Positions 61,194 through 64,000 of a DNA stretch of 64,000 bases are shown in pieces (within the stretch, counting starts at the first letter, position 1; the number at the start of each line of letters is the position of its first letter). The stretch comes from Novosphingobium sp. RL4 (lineage in GTDB: Bacteria; Pseudomonadota; Alphaproteobacteria; Sphingomonadales; Sphingomonadaceae). Where the stretch lies: assembly GCF_035658495.1 (NCBI RefSeq), contig NZ_CP141945.1:633501-697500 (forward strand), given 5' to 3'. The notes under the pieces were generated by a model. The model did no database searches, was not told the origin of the DNA, and saw only the letters and a list, made by a program, of their open reading frames with translations. The position numbers and the translations under genes were made by a program.

Positions 61194-62153
61194 ATGGACT
61201 ATGTGACGTTCGGCCGCACCGGCCTTCAGGTTTCGAGCCTTGCGCTCGGTACCGGCAATTTCGGCACCGGCTGGGGTTATGGCGCCGACGCTGACGCCGC
61301 CCGCACGATCTTCGATGCCTATGTCGATGCGGGGGGAAATTTCATCGACACCGCCGATGTCTATCAGTTCGGCCAGTCCGAAGAGATCGTCGGCGACCTG
61401 CTGAAGGGGCGCCGCGAAGATTTCGTGTTGGCGACCAAGTTCGCCAACGGCGCCGTGCCTGCGCCGAACCGCCTCGTCACGGGCAACAGTCGCAAGGCGA
61501 TGGTCGCCTCGGTCGAAGCCAGTCTCAAGCGCCTCAAGACCGACCGGATTGACCTATACTGGGTCCACCATCCCGATACGGCCACGCCGTCGGAAGAGAT
61601 CGTGCGCGGCCTCGACGATTTGGCCCGCGCAGGCAAGATCCTCTATGCCGGGCTCTCCAATTTCCCCGCGTGGCGACTGGCGCATACTGCGACGATCGCC
61701 GCGCTTACAAATGCGGTGCCGATTGCCGCTGCCCAGTTCGAGCACAGTCTGGTGCACCGCGAACCGGAGACCGATCTGTTCCCGGCATGCCACGCGCTAG
61801 GCATCGCTCCCATCACTTGGTCGCCGCTTGGTGGCGGCATGCTGACTGGCAAGTATCGCAAGGGCGATACAGGCCGGAAGGAAGGCTTTGGCGGCCGCGT
61901 CTTCCAACCGGAAGATAGTGCAATCCGTACTGCAACGGTCGATGCGCTGCTGGCAATCGCGGAGGAACTCGACACTAGCCCGGACCACGTCGCCATCGCT
62001 TGGGCCATGGGGCATAGCGCCGTTCCGCTCATCGGACCGCGCACTCTTGAGCAGGCGCGGAGCAACCTTGGTGCCGCAGCATTATCGCTCTCGGTGGAGC
62101 ATCGCACTAGGCTCGATCTTGCAAGCACGCCCCCGGCAGGGGAGAAAGTCTGA
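61194..62153 (+). CDS. Aldo/keto reductase
   Basis: A 319-residue TIM-barrel reductase from MDYVTFGRTGLQVSSLALGT. The catalytic tetrad is visible: Asp and Tyr in GGNFIDTADVYQFGQSEE, Lys in FVLATKF and His in YWVHHPD. NADPH-binding residues are in IGPRTLEQARSNL. The ATG at 61194, with GGAGATACG upstream, is preferred to the overlapping start at 61167. It is the last gene of the TetR-controlled operon. Confidence 0.9.
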   Translation: MDYVTFGRTGLQVSSLALGTGNFGTGWGYGADADAARTIFDAYVDAGGNFIDTADVYQFGQSEEIVGDLLKGRREDFVLATKFANGAVPAPNRLVTGNSRKAMVASVEASLKRLKTDRIDLYWVHHPDTATPSEEIVRGLDDLARAGKILYAGLSNFPAWRLAHTATIAALTNAVPIAAAQFEHSLVHREPETDLFPACHALGIAPITWSPLGGGMLTGKYRKGDTGRKEGFGGRVFQPEDSAIRTATVDALLAIAEELDTSPDHVAIAWAMGHSAVPLIGPRTLEQARSNLGAAALSLSVEHRTRLDLASTPPAGEKV

Positions 62154-62683
62154 TCAATCCCAGAATGCCGGAGCCTAATGGTGTCCGTCTCTCTGACTGG
62201 CAAAGCTTCGCGCCGAATATTGCGCAGAAAACGACCAGAGCTTGATGGAATTGTTGCAGTGGCCGCTTCTCTCAAGAGGAGACGTTTCCGGTGGCAAATA
62301 TGAACGACACATTCTGGTCGATACCTGCCGGAATACCGGACCTTCCGCACTTTGGATCAGGATTTGCACCCTGAGCGGCCACAAAGGGTCGACGGCGGCC
62401 GTCTCGAAAATGATCGAGCACTGGGAAAGCGGCGGCCCAATCGCCTCTCTGCGGTATATACCTTTTTATCGATGCTTTTCGGCCGCCGGCAGATTCCGAT
62501 GTCCGTCGCGACAAACCACCGAATGAGAGAGCGTCCTCGTTGACGCGGTCATCTGATATACCTACCTGCAACAACAGACGAGCGGTTGATACGGCTGCTC
62601 GCGTAAGCGTTAACGTCAACCAACGCACCACGATCACGAAGCCGCCCCGTTAAGGTGCGCCTCGTGCTGTGCCGGGTTGATAG
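62154..62683. other. Intergenic stretch, nothing recognised
   Basis: About 530 bases between the aldo/keto reductase and the MFS fragment. Several short frames exist on both strands without a recognisable family. The start of the MFS fragment suggests that its promoter lies in the AT-richer part near 62560-62660. Confidence 0.5.
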
Positions 62684-62788
62684 ATGCTGCCTCCTCCTGA
62701 ATCCTCCGTTCGCCGTTCAAGCTTTGTCCTCGCTGCGGGCATCGTCCTGATCGGCGCGAACCTGCGTGCGCCGATCACCGTGCTTGGG
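62684..62788 (+). pseudogene. MFS transporter (CynX/NimT type), cut after 35 codons by IS66
   Basis: The frame from an ATG at 62684 reads FVLAAGIVLIGANLRAPITV, the first transmembrane helix of CynX/NimT-family transporters. At 62788 the IS66 terminus GTAAGCGCCGACGG begins, and its TAA stops the frame at 62791. The rest of the gene is expected beyond the far end of the IS, outside the window. Confidence 0.8.
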
Positions 62789-62822
62789 TAAGCGCCGACG
62801 GAAGGCGGCGTTGACGTAGGAG

Positions 62823-63392
62823 CTATTTGCTTTTCCGCGGGCGCGGCGCCCATTTCTTGGCGAGCGCCGCGAAGCGGGCGTGGATTATCTCGATGTTGGG
62901 CTGAGTGTGGGGGTCATGGTCGTCGCCAAGAGCATCCAACGCCTCTTCATGATATTCATGCGACGGATCGGTGAGAGCCTCCAGCTTCTCGGCATAGCCC
63001 CACGGACCACCCGAGTCTTCCGGTGGGCGCATTCCGGTAGCTTCCAGCAGGCGCGGATAGCTGACTTGCGGGTCAGCTGGAGCGATGCCGTGGATCTTGA
63101 CGCTGTGCTCCCATCCGTCGCCAAAGTCGTAGAGGTACTGGAAGGTCTTGCCGCGCATTCCCTCCAACGCCTCTGCGAGAGTCGTCTTTCGGGCATCAAG
63201 TGGGCCACCAAAGCCGTAGGACGGGTCAGGGATACCGAAGCCCGTGCGCCCGAAGGTTAGCTCCCACAGATGGCTATCGGTCCATCCCAACGCTTCTTGG
63301 AAGGTAGTATGCAAACGATCGAGCCGGATTCCGAGCGGCACTTCAATCATGCGGGTCACGGCGGGCGTCACGTCATCCAGAGTGATCGTCAT
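62823..63392 (-). CDS. Plasmid pRiA4b ORF-3 family protein (IS66 passenger)
   Basis: About 189 residues from MTITLDDVTPAVTRMIEVPL. The family landmarks are LDRLHTTFQEALGWTDSHLW, FQYLYDFGDGWEHSVKIHG and a C-terminal GPWGYAEKLEAL. A TTG at 63416 overlapping the TnpC stop is another possible start. This family is a frequent passenger in alphaproteobacterial IS66 elements; its function is unknown. The C-terminus is lysine- and arginine-rich. Confidence 0.85.
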   Translation of the reverse strand: MTITLDDVTPAVTRMIEVPLGIRLDRLHTTFQEALGWTDSHLWELTFGRTGFGIPDPSYGFGGPLDARKTTLAEALEGMRGKTFQYLYDFGDGWEHSVKIHGIAPADPQVSYPRLLEATGMRPPEDSGGPWGYAEKLEALTDPSHEYHEEALDALGDDHDPHTQPNIEIIHARFAALAKKWAPRPRKSK

Positions 63393-63412
63393 GTGCACGA
63401 CGAAGGCGTTGC

Positions 63413-64000
63413 TCAAGCAGCTTGCTCCAGGTTCTGGATCGCCCGTGCGGCCTGCCAGTTCCACGGCAGGAGTTCGTCGATCCGGTTGATCGGATGGTTG
63501 CCAATACGCTCGATCACGTCGGTAAACCAGGCTTCGGGCTCCACACCGTTCAAGCGGCATGTTTCGGCGAGCGAATAAAACAGCGCCGAGGCATCTCCGC
63601 CCTTTGTGGACCCGACGAACATCCAGTTGCGGCGCCCCAGAGCAACGCCGCGCAAGGCATTTTCGACCAGATTGTTGTTGATCTCGAGCAGGCCATCGTC
63701 ACAATAGCGAACCATCGCCGCCCAGCGGTTAAGCGGATAGCGACATGCCTTCCCAAGGCGCTGTCCGAAGACAGCCCCTGCATCTGGGCTTCGAGCCATG
63801 GCCGCAAGGCTGCCAGTCTCGGGCGGGCCAGCTGCTGACGAACCCGCCGTCGCTCATCGGCCGGTGCTCCCTTGATGTCGCGCTCGATCGCGAAGAGCTC
63901 GCTGATCCTCACCACCACTTCAGCCGCTACCGGTGACGAGTTCTTTTCCAGAATGTCGGTAAACTTGCGCCGCGCATGGGCCGAGCAGCCGACCTCGATC
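63413..64000 (-). pseudogene. IS66-family transposase TnpC, 3' part, frameshifted
   Basis: From the window edge the frame reads EVGCSAHARRKFTDILEKNS then [20 protein letters not shown] and [14 protein letters not shown]. It then shifts near 63748 into [40 protein letters not shown] and [11 protein letters not shown], the conserved IS66 C-terminus, ending at a TGA at 63413. A single-base shift therefore breaks this copy, unless it is a sequencing error. The upstream part lies outside the window. Confidence 0.82.

Larger units (their letters stand above)
62788..64000 (-). mobile_element. IS66-family element, partial
   Basis: The terminus GTAAGCGCCGACGGAAGGCG at 62788 matches IS66-family inverted repeats, which begin GTAAGCG. 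The element runs off the window end and encodes TnpC plus a pRiA4b ORF-3-like passenger downstream of it. TnpA and TnpB would lie beyond the window. Confidence 0.85.

Overview
The window looks like alphaproteobacterial DNA, most probably from a sphingomonad (Novosphingobium/Sphingobium type). The reasons are the high GC content, two complete FecI-FecR-TonB receptor loci, a receptor TonB box of the IVVTALKR type, an HWE-family histidine kinase, an EcfG-type promoter in front of a CsbD gene, RcnB, DUF2141 and DUF4410 proteins, and GTA-like phage genes. No rRNA, tRNA or CRISPR array was recognised. The window is accessory in character, with at least eight insertion sequences or IS remnants, one decayed prophage and many broken genes.

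Layout. Positions 1-10075 hold the end of an Ohr gene, an aldehyde dehydrogenase, a PfpI/DJ-1 protein, an EamA exporter divergent from a frameshifted MocR-type regulator, an IS110/IS3 graveyard, and a MarR-headed cluster (OYE reductase, TauD-type dioxygenase, DUF1330, broken carboxymuconolactone decarboxylase family gene). Positions 10522-15580 (minus strand) form a complete iron-uptake unit: sigma factor, FecR anti-sigma, siderophore receptor, TonB, with a Fur-box-like palindrome ahead of the sigma gene. Positions 15880-20219 contain a 5'-truncated nucleotidyltransferase-HEPN gene, an IS701-family element with CTAG target duplication, a small membrane protein, an IS5 fragment and an IS3 element.

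Positions 20217-33914 are a defective siphovirus-like prophage. Minus-strand head and tail genes run from a portal fragment through head morphogenesis, DUF2213, decoration protein, capsid protein E, DUF4054, HK97 gp10, DUF3168 and tail tube to a GTA-type tail chaperone cut by the IS3 element. A plus-strand early module ends in AlpA and a GTG-start tyrosine integrase. Terminase, half of the portal, tape measure and lysis genes are missing. Two cargo genes sit inside the structural modules: a secreted 5-hydroxyisourate hydrolase and a lipocalin lipoprotein. In-frame amber codons, two independent 7-bp tandem duplications and single-base shifts break many phage genes. An orphan FecI-type sigma gene flanks the integrase.

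Positions 35848-49964 hold a truncated M16 peptidase, IS fragments, several envelope proteins, a second FecI-FecR-TonB receptor locus (41990-45804), and a two-component cluster with one response regulator and two kinases, one of which lacks ATP-binding motifs. After an IS427-group IS5 element (50273-51108) come a TipAS-type MerR regulator with an exported hydrolase, a receiver protein converging on an amber-split GAF-PAS-HWE kinase, CsbD, and a collision between an integrase fragment and a broken thioesterase. A TetR gene lies divergent from a five-gene reductase operon (SDR, OYE, MDR oxidoreductase, alpha/beta hydrolase, aldo-keto reductase; 57383-62153) with paired palindromes between them. 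The window ends in an IS66-family element carrying a pRiA4b ORF-3-like passenger, which cut an MFS transporter gene.
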